DNA of 64,000 nucleotides from Ascarosepion bandense (taxonomy: Eukaryota; Mollusca; Cephalopoda; Sepiida; Sepiidae), in the NCBI GenBank assembly GCA_037127315.1, contig JBBBDQ010000231.1, forward strand, positions 433,001 to 497,000, written 5' to 3'. Position numbers and translations under genes: made by a program. The first letter of the stretch is position 1. The number at the start of each line of letters is the position of its first letter. The notes below the pieces were generated by a model. That model ran no database searches and had not been told where the DNA came from. It was given only the letters and a program-made list of their open reading frames with translations. This document shows positions 33,101 through 42,179 of the stretch, piece by piece.

Positions 33101-33101
<1 letters not shown>
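32422..33101 (+). mobile_element. Helitron-like non-autonomous element H2
   Basis: Same family as the element at 19352-20080, in opposite orientation. Shared blocks include ttacctatagactcc, aatcggg with the facing cgattttttcgat-type sequence, agaaggagtggtccgatttt and ttctttcagtctacggtttt. The 3' end is cattacacccgagcaatgcc, completing a hairpin with cggg, then CTATGCTG, CTAG (33098-33101) and T. The 5' end lies at taaacttatttataaataaa beside the (TA)n run. No protein coding is recognised. Confidence 0.5.

Positions 33102-33153
<52 letters not shown>
33102..33153. repeat. (TA)n microsatellite
   Basis: TA run immediately after the Helitron-like 3' end. Confidence 0.95.
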
Positions 33154-33157
<4 letters not shown>

Positions 33158-33410
33158 GTTAGTGGACAAAACTGAGCAGAAATCTACAGTTCGATAATCG
33201 AGAAAAGGTCCGCTTTCAAAAGCTTAATTCGGTCTTTTCTTGACCAGCAGTTTCTCTGTGGCCAAATGATCAAAGCACATCAGATCTAATGACTGTTTTC
33301 CCCTGAAGGAACGCAGGTGGGAAACCTGTCGAAGGCGCAAATTTTTCTTATAAGATTTCTCCAATGTCGAAGCCAGTAGATGAAAATAATTAAAGAAATT
33401 TAATGTTTAA
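33154..33410. other. No gene recognised
   Basis: Unassigned; several short GC-richer palindromic bits but no family identified. Confidence 0.4.
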
Positions 33411-33483
33411 TAAATGAATAAAAACAGAGTATCTCAACTATTGGTATGTATCAAAATAAAGTTTAGGCAATACATTAATGCGC

Positions 33484-33545
<62 letters not shown>

Positions 33546-33920
33546 AGCTTTCAAATGTATTTTATTGAATATGGCCAAGGAAGAACTGATTAATGTTTCA
33601 TTAATTTTTCTCCGGCATCCTAATATTTTCTGTTTTGTTAGACATTAGGAATATAAACAATGTAGATAATTTTCATCGTTCCAATCGCTTTCGGACAACT
33701 CTAAGGCCATTTTAAAGGACGTTTATGTCACTGCTGTTGTTATTTTTTCTCATGTTTTACCCGTAACATAGTAATTGATTTACGTAATTTGTTTTTCTAA
33801 AGTATCTTTCGTTCCAAGCTCTGACGTGCTTCGCGCGAGAGGAAATCGAATAAGCATCTTTCTATTACAAAATATGTGCTCTATTTCCACTATTAAATAA
33901 ATTTTAAGCAATAAATTAAT
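33411..33920 (+). repeat. DR3 unit, copy a, with (TG)n
   Basis: The border motif gcaatacattaatgcgcata precedes (TA)n(TG)n (33485-33541). The DR3 body follows (about 33555-33705: ttattgaatatggccaagg, ctccggcatcctaatatttt, gaatataaacaatgtaga, cgctttcggac). A variant of the border motif (gcaataaattaatatgcaca) recurs at about 33909, 444 bp on. Confidence 0.7.
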
Positions 33921-33922
33921 AT

Positions 33923-33923
<1 letters not shown>

Positions 33924-34013
<90 letters not shown>
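33924..34013. repeat. (CA)n(TA)n microsatellite
   Basis: About 30 CA units followed by about 14 TA units, directly before the first hammerhead unit. Confidence 0.95.
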
Positions 34014-34017
<4 letters not shown>

Positions 34018-34033
34018 CTAAAAGCAACCGGAT

Positions 34034-34088
34034 GTCTATCCTTACTGATGAGCTGTGATGGAGCGAAACAGATCTGTCTTTGGATGAC
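34034..34088 (+). ncRNA. Hammerhead ribozyme motif, intact core (copy 1)
   Basis: The core boxes are CTGATGA (34045-34051) and GAA with A15.1 (34065-34068). Stem II is GCT (34052-34054) with AGC (34062-34064) and a 7-nt loop. Stem III is ACA/TGT closing GATC (34068-34077). C17 is 34078 in the favoured GTC context. Stem I pairs 34034-34044 with 34079-34088 over eight base pairs, with a TT/TT internal loop and one bulged T. The predicted cut lies between 34078 and 34079. All conserved core bases are present. Stem III is only three pairs, so efficient cutting may need stem I-II contacts or a dimeric form. Confidence 0.75.
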
Positions 34089-34260
34089 TATTTACGCTCT
34101 CACATCTGATTGAGCACTCTGGAAGAATAGTAAACTTTGAAAAAAATAGTAGCTAATCTAGTACCTACGCATCGTTCATTCATTAATGAATTAGAACACT
34201 AACTACTGGCGTATGTTTACATGGTATATCACACGCTAAAAGTGTGATTCCTTCTACCGA

Positions 34261-34325
34261 GCGCCCATAGCTCAGAGGTAGACTCGCCGACTGATGTCAT
34301 TGCTGTCGGGTTTCAATCCTGGCTA
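34261..34325 (+). promoter_or_regulatory. tRNA-like Pol III internal promoter (A and B boxes)
   Basis: A box TAGCTCAGAGG (34268-34278) and B box GGGTTTCAATCC (34308-34319) lie 30 bp apart. They follow gcgcccatag, like the 5' end of a tRNA. The region lies just upstream of the second hammerhead. The second locus has the same boxes, slightly changed. Confidence 0.7.
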
Positions 34326-34338
34326 AAAGCAATCGGAT

Positions 34339-34393
34339 GTCTAACCGTACTGATGAGCTGTGATGCGACAAAACACATATGCCTTCGGATGAC
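34339..34393 (+). ncRNA. Hammerhead ribozyme motif, degenerate core (copy 2)
   Basis: CTGATGA (34350-34356) is kept and stem I is well conserved, including a G-C pair (34347/34386) where copy 1 has T-T. The GAA core reads AAA (G12 changed), and the U16.1 equivalent is C, so activity is unlikely. Stem II has weak pairing. Confidence 0.65.
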
Positions 34394-34409
34394 TATATAT
34401 ATACATATA

Positions 34410-34605
34410 AGTTTAAGTATAACTTTATGTGTACTCGAGCAGCAATCTTTCTTTTTAATAATTTTTATTGAATATGGCCGACCATGTTTCATTCATTTTT
34501 CTGGCATCCTAATATTTTTCCGTTTTGTTGGAGATAAGGAATATAAACAATATAGCTAATTTTTATCCTCCCAAGCGCTTTCGGACTGTTCTAATTCTAG
34601 ATGTA
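34410..34605 (+). repeat. DR3 unit, copy b
   Basis: ttattgaatatggccgacc, ttctggcatcctaatatttt, ggaatataaacaatatagct and cgctttcggac match copy a at 33555-33705. The hammerhead dimer lies between the two DR3 copies. Confidence 0.75.
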
Positions 34606-34614
34606 ACCGTAAGT

Positions 34615-34865
34615 TCTATGTTAACATTTTCTTCTATCACTCTTCTTGTCGGACTTTCTTCCAACTTCTTGCCTCCCAATATAATTTAACTCTTCAAGAA
34701 GAAAGATTCAATGTTAATCGTAATCCTCTGTATTCCAAATTATTGTTTTTTTATTGATCGCTCTCCTAAATAGTAGTTTTCTCTTTATTCGCTGACACTC
34801 GGTAACCTCCTTGCGTCTTAGTGGCTTCAGTGTTTATGGGGAAATGATTAAAAAAATGAAAATTA
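34615..34865 (+). mobile_element. LINE family J 3' UTR fragment
   Basis: Pyrimidine-rich stretch, then ctccttgcgtcttagtggc and a tggggaaatgattaaaaaa end, as in other J tails. No coding part. Confidence 0.55.
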
Positions 34866-34869
34866 ATGG

Positions 34870-35090
34870 AAATATTGAGAGTGTAGCGGAAGGCTTCAGA
34901 CGATTCATCTCTAGCTTGAAAGAATTAGGTCAGAAGATAGAAAGTAATTTATCACCACCTAAATCGTGTAAACCCTATAAACCCTACCAGTAATGAAAGT
35001 GACAGATAAGCAGCTGAAATGCCTGTTTTCTTTTTTCGTTTGTTTCGAAGGAGTTCTTTAACATCATTATCATCCGATCAACCAATCGCT
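34870..35090. other. No gene recognised
   Basis: A 60-codon open frame (34811-34993) overlaps the LINE tail and has no recognisable motif. Confidence 0.4.
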
Positions 35091-35094
35091 GGTT

Positions 35095-35458
35095 GGAAAA
35101 CCATCGACACGGTCAAGCATAGCTGCACTTAGACCCTATTGCTGTGAGTGATCGTCATGGAACTTATTTCCATATGATACAGACGTGGATCGCCGGCCTT
35201 ACATCCGGGTGTTTTTATATACGTGTCACCATCTCAATGCTTCAAGCCACCGACGGCTCCCAAAGGGTCCCGTCAATCTAATTTCAATCACAAGGCTTGG
35301 GTAAACCCGTGGTAAGGTCTTTCAGACATTTCCCAAAAATTTAAATTGCTCCCTCTGGATCGATAACATCATTGCTTTCTTGACAAATCTATTGTGGTGA
35401 GATTCGAACCCGATCTTCATAAAGCCAACCAATCACCACTCGGCCACGCCCGCAACTG
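35095..35458 (-). mobile_element. tRNA-derived SINE, family S2
   Basis: On the minus strand the head has A box TGGCCGAGTGG (35446-35436), close to Leu/Ser tRNA, and B box GGTTCGAATC (35410-35401). The body follows for about 300 bp (ACGGGTTTACCCAAGCCTTG, GGGACCCTTTGGGAGCCGTC, GGTGACACGTATATAAAA). It is distinct from S1 and S3. The exact 3' end is not defined. Confidence 0.65.
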
Positions 35459-35459
35459 T

Positions 35460-36080
35460 TCATAATCAATAATACCTATACATAGAATAAATATCGACTA
35501 AAGCTGGAGTAATAAACCGATATAATTTCAGTTTCTCTTCCTGGTTATCATGAGCAAAAAAAATTAATTGAGATGAGACATGTTTTATGAAGTGACCGTG
35601 TAAAAATTGAATCGAAATCATCAATCCTAATTCGGAATTTTCCTCTAGGCATGAATTTGAAGGAAAAAATATTGACAGAGAAAATTATTTTTAAATAATT
35701 AATTAACGATGTCAACTACTTGTTGAGAAAAAGAATGGATATTATGGTTCTTTATTTTTTGCAAATGTCTTCAAAAATATTTAACATTTTAATTAAAAGA
35801 AACAAATTAATATTTTTCAGTGAGAATGAATGATTTCAGACTTGATATAAAAAATATTTTTCATTCAATTTAAGAAGAGTTGACAGTTGACGAATGTCGA
35901 CATGCATTCTATCAAAAATGTACGCAAGAATGAATATCAGGTGAATGCTGAAAAGTTCCCGGCCAATCCAGCAAGAGTTGAAATATTTTTCAGATTCTGC
36001 AAATCATATATCTGATGATTTCCATCGTTAGATTTTATAAATAGTCTCAGCTTAAAAATGAAGAATTCTTCAGTATTTCT
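35460..36080. other. AT-rich, no gene recognised
   Basis: Unassigned. Confidence 0.45.
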
Positions 36081-36084
36081 ATTA

Positions 36085-36620
36085 ACTTTGTATCTATGCT
36101 GATGACATAATTTACTAGCGTCTTGAAAATAAATTTGATCAGCGCGAATATGGTGAAATCGACAGCCAATCTAAAAATGACCTACGGTATGCTGTTTAAT
36201 GCAGCGAGGAATAGCTTATTAATTTTAACGCCTAGAAAACGAAAACTGCCTAATAATTAATTGTCTGATAGATCCCTTTCTGCCAAGAGAAGAACTGTAA
36301 ATTTACTATTTGTCCATACTTGAATATTGTTACCATATATAACCCGATGCTCTTGCTACGTATTTAGAGCTTCGTGATACAATCTAAAGAAGAATAAGAT
36401 ATATTACTGGTCCGGAGCTCGCGTCCTGGCATCTGTTACTTTCCCACCGCCTGTGTTTATTCTATAAATAATTACAATTTAATTGATCGTATTAAATTTT
36501 CGCTAAGGTAGGTAAAATTTATGAATTTAAACGCAATATTAGACTGGCGGTAAGGTCTCATCTATTCACAGTTTAGCTGGCTGTATTTAATCTAATTTTC
36601 ATTTTTCATTTTTATTTTCA
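36085..36620 (+). mobile_element. Jockey-like LINE (family J), old copy with YADD box
   Basis: This strongly decayed copy includes the reverse transcriptase active-site box, CIYADDIIY (about 36090-36112). Next come a weak INFNA.K.K segment near 36215-36240, and CLYKYL / EYCYHI-like remnants near 36320-36350. A final trace of the RICNV..PELA region lies near 36390-36430 (ggtccggagctcgcgtcctg). Stops are frequent. It is notable that the catalytic YADD letters survive in an otherwise very old copy. Confidence 0.6.
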
Positions 36621-36624
36621 AATC

Positions 36625-38530
36625 TTACTACATGCATTTTTAAGAGTTTTGTCTTTGTGTATTCCCTCAACTAATTTCAAGTTATCAAGGTGTCGACATT
36701 TAAATGGTTAAACTGAATTTCTACGTAAATTTTATTTTTTAAATTATTATTCGATCCATTATAGAGAAAGATAAACTTTTAAATGAAAAAAAAATGTCTA
36801 AACAAAGAAGCATTGTGTTCAAGCATACAACAGACTATCGCCTCTCAGTGATGGCCTCATATCACACTTGTATTATTACATACGCTCTATACCTGGTATC
36901 GAACACTTTTCCATAAATACAACATTTTTATTTTTATATTCAAAAAGTATATATATATATATATATAAATTTAGATAAGATTTATAGCATAAATAGCCAT
37001 TTTCAACATTTCAGGTTAAAACATGCATTGACAACCCCGTTTAAACAAAGAATGAGGAAAAATTCCAATGCCAGAGGATTGGTCTAGTAAAGGAAGAGGT
37101 GAGGGAATATTGGATTTTATAGAGTTAAGCTAGTGGAACCTTAGTAGTAATTTCTTCTATGATAGTGAGGCGTATGTGGCTTGACAATTGGTTAGTAATG
37201 GTAGATAGGAGGGAAAATGTAACTGCTTAGCCAATCTTTCTAAAAATTCTATTGTGACTAAATGAAAGAATAAGATAATCATTGCAATTTAAATTTATTT
37301 CTGTGATGACACATACTAACGATCTTTTTACGTTTATTCAGAAGTACATTCTGATATTGAAATTTCAAAATTTTAATTTTTTCTGTTAAACACAGATTAT
37401 ATTTGTCTTTCAAGCAATTAGGGGTCCTTGCTTTGCCTATCAGCCTTCACTTTATCAGTGGATTTAGGTTACTTTCTTTTAATTCCCAGTATTTTCAGGA
37501 AAGGGCTGTTTGATATTTAAAAATAGGCTTGGTGAAGGAGAGCCTGTGTGTATAAAGCCGTTGCTTTCAAATCCCGCCAAAATTCCGATATAAACATTAT
37601 ATTTCTCCTTATATATAAAGTGGACATTGAGATTAACAACCAGCAACATCTATCTGTCTCATGCATAAATGCAGTCATCAAGCCATGTCGATTGCCTTTA
37701 AGCAATGTTTGATGATTTTTTGCGTGTTGATTTTGAAAACGTTTTTATATTCATACCGTTTATTTTCTATAAATATACGTTAGATTTTTTTTAGAATAGA
37801 TTCAGTAAAGGTTAGTGAGGTAATCTAATATTTGTAACGTGTGGTTTTACTTGATATTGCTATTATTTGGCCCTCGAAAAATAAAAATTTCGACATAAAC
37901 AGTCAGTTCTTTTTTAAATTAAGGTGGCCTTCGTAAAATTAAAGTTGTGACCAGTTTTGACCCTTGATGACGATAGAGTTCGAATGGTCGTCCGAATCTC
38001 TTTTCTTTTCGTCGATACATGCTTATAGATTCCATGATGTTTCTCTGACATAAATACTTTACATTGTTAGCGACTTATATGATAAGTCCCGGCATCTAAT
38101 TTGGTGTTGAATTTATTTTTCTTTCTAATTATGCACCCGATTGTCTTAGACATGGTGGTAAAATCATAATATTAGGGATAATTGATTTATTTACAAGTTT
38201 CTTTTTTTACTAATAGTTTTAGAGGGTAGGATTATGAATTGTGTGTTGGGGGTCTTAATTTTTTTAGTATGTCATCTTATAAGGGAACAAACACTAGAAT
38301 AGCTAAACAAAAAAGTTCAAAAGAAAACAACCTGGATATAAAGAACAGTATTATTAAAATGGTATAAAACTAACAAAAGGTTGATCTGATAATTGGACAA
38401 ACATGTTGTTATTTTTTTTACTATTTATCGTTGGAATCGCTCGGCCATTTTCCTTTTGCTTAGTGAATAGGAATAATTTCTGGTTATGATGCCTTCCAGA
38501 TCTTAGTTCCGCATAATGCATCAATTCGGT
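36625..38530. other. No gene recognised
   Basis: About 1.9 kb of AT-rich DNA. A 62-codon frame at 37517-37705 (minus) and a B-box-like tttcaaatcccgcc near 37567 were noted, but no family can be named. Confidence 0.5.
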
Positions 38531-38534
38531 AAGG

Positions 38535-38945
38535 TGTGCTCTGCTTCTTGTTTCGTGGGCTAAGCGAAGCGCGGGTCTTTCCTCGCTTTACGGCCCATAA
38601 AAGACGCCTTTTGAATTAATTAAGCGTACCCAGCGGTCGGCATTAATGCGAACGTAAGCCACGGCCAGCACATACGTCATTTCCCGTACAAGGAGCACAT
38701 GGGCACTTGTTCGTCCAGGGTTTTACGGCAGAATGCGCTTCGCATAGGAACGAGCGGTAATTCCATATCGCCGCTTTCTCTAGCAAGAATATGAATCAGA
38801 GATGTGTGGCGTGTTTGTGGAAGAAGTCGACGCTACGAATAGCAAATAGGCTTCGCTGGCGTAAATGCGTTTACAATAGCAAGAAGAAAAAATAGACGTG
38901 ATCGATGCATCTTTGAGCGAGCGTGCAAACAAACAAGCACACATA
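38535..38945. promoter_or_regulatory. CpG-rich island, candidate host regulatory DNA
   Basis: About 400 bp stand out as GC- and CpG-rich in an AT-rich, CpG-poor neighbourhood (gcgaagcgcggg, agcggtcggc, gaatgcgcttcgc, cgagcggtaa, gatcgatgcatc). It also contains TTAATTAAG, a homeodomain-type core. All frames are broken by stops, so coding is unlikely. No repeat family is recognised. Function is inferred from composition only. Confidence 0.4.
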
Positions 38946-38949
38946 TATT

Positions 38950-39460
38950 GTACTAAAATATTGCGATCTTTATGAGGGAAGAGTTCTCACTATTTGGTAC
39001 AAATCATATACTGTATGTACCTATGAATGACGATTTTTTCTTTTTCTTTTTTTTTGTTTTGGTAAGAATTATCAACCTTTCCTTTTTTTACTAATTTTGT
39101 CTAATACATGTCTTAAGAGAAACTCAAGATAGAGGAATACAGTATAGAATTATATTAACGTAAGAAGAGACAAGCGTTAAGAGTACAGAGTTCAAATAAA
39201 CTTTTTAGAAGAAACCAGAAACCCAATCTTAAACAGAAAACAGGGGATACACCTCCTGTTCCAGTTCTAAAGTCAGAGGAAGTATGTGAACCGAACGATA
39301 GCTGAACCTATTTATTAAAAAACGAAAATAGTTTTAGATTGAAAGAATTATTACAGATAAGAATGTTTTCTCTAATACCATTCCTTCAATGAAAAGGAGA
39401 GAGAAAAGACGGATCTACACCTTCCACAAGGGGATATAACATACCCAAGTTGAATTAGAA
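38950..39460. other. No gene recognised
   Basis: Unassigned AT-rich sequence. Confidence 0.45.
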
Positions 39461-39464
39461 ATTT

Positions 39465-39585
39465 ACCCGCCAATTCCGAGCCTTTATCAATTCCATTACT
39501 CGCACATCCAATCAACTTGTATCTCCGAGTTGGTCCCCCATCTAGGTACTGACCAGACTCAACGTTGCTTTACTTCGTGGTTTCC
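39465..39585 (-). mobile_element. 5S-rRNA-derived SINE, copy C (5' truncated)
   Basis: From about 39580 on the minus strand: ACGAAGTAAAGCAACGTTGA, GTCTGGTCAGTACCTAGATG and GGGGACCAACTCGGAGATAC. This is the 3' half of 5S rRNA including the box C region. The tail TTGGATGTGCGAGTAATGGA then ATTGATAAAGGCTCGG matches the tail of copy A. Confidence 0.7.
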
Positions 39586-39784
39586 TTTCATCAACATTAT
39601 TTCATTATGCATCGTAAGCACATTTGGTGGTAGAATAGGAGGCAACTTCTCTATGAAGCAATGTGTTTGATTCACGTAGAAAACTAACTGTAAGTTTGAA
39701 CTGAATTTAGGATTTTGGTTGTCAATAAACAAAAGTTCTCTTGAGTTTTTCATCATATTTCGATTTCTGCTATAGTCACACTAC

Positions 39785-40455
39785 CAAACCAAACCTGCGG
39801 GAAGGGAAAACCTAAGGCAGGTCATGGTGTGTTGTTATGGCTCTATTTTATGATTTTTTCTATGTCCCCTAACATCCCTAACGTTACATAGACAAAGTTC
39901 TCCTAAGTGTGTAGGCTGTACTTAGCAAGATAGTTCTTTGCATATCTCTTAAGCTGTGATTTCCCGGGATTCTTTCAATGTTTTGTTTTGTTCAATTTTA
40001 TATAATTCCAAATGCACCTACTATCACTGGTACGATTCTAGTTTTCAATTTCCACATTTTTTTCTATTTTAATTTCCAGGTCTTTATATTTTGACAGTTT
40101 TTCGAATTCCTTGGTTGCTATGTTACAATCCGTTGGACAAGCCATATCAATTAATAGGCAAGTTTTTTCTTTCTGTTTTTTTACAATAATTTCCGGCCTA
40201 TTTGCTTCAATTTTGCTGTCTGTGTCGATGGTGTAATCCCATAGAATAGTGACATCTTCTATTTCTGTAACTTTTAATGGATGACGTTCATATCAGTGTT
40301 TGTTTACATATTTTCCATCGTGTTTGCACATTATCCAATGTAAATATTGCCCCACTCTATCGTGACGATTTTTATATTCATTTGGGGCAAGTACAGAATA
40401 TCCTGAGATTAGGTGGTCTATTGGAATCCACATTTTAATGTATAATATTTGCCTG
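39785..40455 (-). mobile_element. R2/NeSL-type LINE C-terminus with restriction-like endonuclease
   Basis: The minus strand reads IPIDHLISGYSVLAPNEYKN, HDRVGQYLHWIMCKHDGKYV, then YERHPLKVTEIEDVTILWDY, TIDTDSKIEANRPEIIVKKQ and KTCLLIDMACPTDCNIATKE. It goes on KLSKYKDLEIKIEKN, and after a frame change VPVIVGAFG, then SLRDMQRTILLSTAYTLRRT. This is the C-terminal domain of LINEs that use a restriction-like (PD-(D/E)XK) endonuclease rather than an AP endonuclease. The RPD of the nuclease motif reads RPE, while the LID aspartate is kept. The reverse transcriptase is missing: the copy is truncated near 40455 at an (ATT)n run. Confidence 0.75.
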
Positions 40456-40458
40456 AAT

Positions 40459-40680
40459 GTATTATTATTATTATTATTATTATTATTGCAAAAGACTTAC
40501 GTTTATATTTATTTTCTTTGTGTATTTGTGTTCATGCGAGACCCGATGTTTTGATGTGATACAAACTTGTATGGTGATTGAAGATTTCAGGCTAAAAATC
40601 AAACATCTGAACACATGTGTGCTTATTATTGTCAAACCGATATCCTCTTGGATCAGTTCACAGTGACTTAATATTTTCCC

Positions 40681-40722
<42 letters not shown>
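40459..40722. repeat. (ATT)n and (TA)n microsatellites with spacer
   Basis: (ATT)n at 40459-40489 and (TA)n at 40685-40722. The ~195 bp between them is unassigned. Confidence 0.9.
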
Positions 40723-40724
<2 letters not shown>

Positions 40725-40780
40725 TAGTAATCAATGGTTCCAACATCATGGTGAGAAGTTTTGAGGACGAGTGACCAAAC

Positions 40781-41057
40781 TGAAAATAATCAAACCCTGA
40801 AAACCCCAACGGTTGAATAGGAAAAGATCTACACTATCTCAACGGTTAACCTGGTGGTAGAGATTAGCTCTGGTCATTTAAATTGTCATTTAAATGAACA
40901 CATAATTCCCTCCATATCTCGAAAGATAATTGTCATATCATAATTCCCTCCATATCTCGAAAGATAATTGTCATATCTGAAAACCCCAACGGTTGAATAG
41001 GAAAAGATCTACACGATCTCAACGATTAACCTGGTGGTAGAGATTAGCTCTGGTCAG
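40781..41057. repeat. Local duplication (unit A twice, unit B twice)
   Basis: Unit A (gaaaaccccaacggttgaat to agattagctctggtca) occurs at 40797-40876 and 40979-41055 with few differences. Unit B (ataattccctccatatctcg, aaagataattgtcatatc) occurs twice between them, at about 40901-40939 and 40940-40978. A third B copy lies at 41590-41629, with the preceding tttaaatgaacac also shared. Confidence 0.9.
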
Positions 41058-41059
41058 AA

Positions 41060-41395
41060 TGGCGTAAACAATAATTAACTTGTCCTAAAGGTCGATGCAA
41101 CCAGTTGTGCCGGTTATCACCTGTCTCAGTCCTCTTTGAGCCACGACAAAAGCACTTCTGGCCAACTTTGTGGATTTCTCCGTCGCGCAGAGTTGTCCAC
41201 AAAAACTAAATTCGCACGAAATGGCCTCGTCAGACACTAACATTTAGAGCCATCAACACCACCACCCCTAGGGGTGGGGTATGGGGCGATAAGAGCGAGA
41301 GAATAATGATCCCGACAATCAGATGCGTGCGTGTGTGGCGATGACAACGTATTTGGTTTTGTTGAAAAGTTGTTTGGTCATTTTTTTACTTATTA
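41060..41395. other. No gene recognised
   Basis: Moderately GC-rich unassigned sequence; it may be the inside of a deleted mariner (see 41398-41424). Confidence 0.4.
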
Positions 41396-41397
41396 AA

Positions 41398-41424
41398 GGG
41401 AACGAACTTTTTGGCCAACCCGCA
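41398..41424 (-). repeat. Lone mariner terminal inverted repeat
   Basis: The minus strand reads GGGTTGGCCAAAAAGTTCGT, followed by TCCC. This is close to a well-known mariner terminal repeat. No partner end or transposase was found within ~1 kb. Confidence 0.65.
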
Positions 41425-41576
41425 ATCTGAATGACGACTATAAACTATAATTTTGGAAAGAGAGGGTGTAAATAAAATATACTAAAATATTTCTAAATTT
41501 GCCTTTGAAGTTAAGAAAATACTAAGTCGAAATACACTGAATAAAAGACGTCTCTTCAACGGAAATTCTGGCGTCA

Positions 41577-41629
41577 GTTTAAATGAACACATAATTCCCT
41601 CCATATCTCGAAAGATAATTGTCATATCT
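41577..41629. repeat. Third copy of unit B
   Basis: Same 50-bp string as at 40887-40939, about 690 bp away, without unit A. Confidence 0.9.
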
Positions 41630-41824
41630 TAATTATGCTTCTTTTTCCGTTAGTTAGTTAACAGTTAAAAGGGGTGTTAAGCCCTGCCCTTGGTTCAGAT
41701 AAATAATAGTGCATTGCGTCTTGATTGAGGGCAAAGACGGTAGAAAAAGATATATCTGGGATGCTCCTTCAATTCAGGCATATGTAACAAAGAAATAAAG
41801 AAAGAATGGATGTGATAATGTTCT

Positions 41825-42165
41825 CAGGTGTTGAGAAGGCTGATCAAAGGCTAATTTTGCACCTTTCCAAGATGAGGTCTTGGAGAGGATAGAACTAAAA
41901 GGAAACTAACAAATAACATCAGAAAAACACAGCTGGAGTTATTAGGAAAGAGAGCTTAGAAAATCTGGTACTCAAAGTCCAGATAGAGGGAAAGAGAGAC
42001 AGGAGAAATTAACGCGTAGCATACTTGATGGGCTTCTGCAAATGGATGGCAGAGCGGATTTTGGTGAGGGTAACAATACAAAGCGTGTTAAAAGATACTA
42101 GGGATAGAGAGATGTATGAAGCCATGATCGCATACGTCCTGAAGGGACAAGGCACACAGAAGAAT
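41825..42165 (+). mobile_element. RTE-type LINE 3' end
   Basis: Decayed C-terminus: around 41875 a VLERIELKGN-like reading, then LLGKRA and IEGKRD, followed by a SILDGLLQMDGRADFGEG-like stretch. The final atgatcgcatacgtcctgaa is the same coding end seen in other RTE copies. No long open frame remains. Confidence 0.65.
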
Positions 42166-42179
42166 CTGTACCGACAAAA

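Larger units (their letters stand above)
34014..34400 (+). mobile_element. Retrozyme/SINE-like repeat, tandem partial dimer
   Basis: A ~305-bp unit is defined by two hammerhead motifs, with predicted cleavage after 34078 and after 34383. Both are preceded by tggctaaaagcaa(c/t)cggatgtct. Between them lies a ~180-bp body (acgctctcacatctgattga, gcactctggaagaatag, ttcattaatgaatt, acacgctaaaagtgtg) and then a tRNA-like Pol III promoter at 34261-34325. No ORF is present. The first copy starts at 34014 inside (TA)n, and the second ends at (TA)n near 34395. The arrangement of tandem hammerheads around a short non-coding body is that of retrozymes and hammerhead SINEs. The name is by analogy. Confidence 0.75.

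Noticed and set aside
34811..34993. 60-codon frame starting MRLSGFSVYGEMIKK.
   Set aside because: It overlaps a LINE 3' tail and its composition fits non-coding DNA.
37555..37585. Pol III B-box-like tttcaaatcccgcc suggesting another SINE.
   Set aside because: No matching A box at a suitable distance and no family resemblance to S1-S3.
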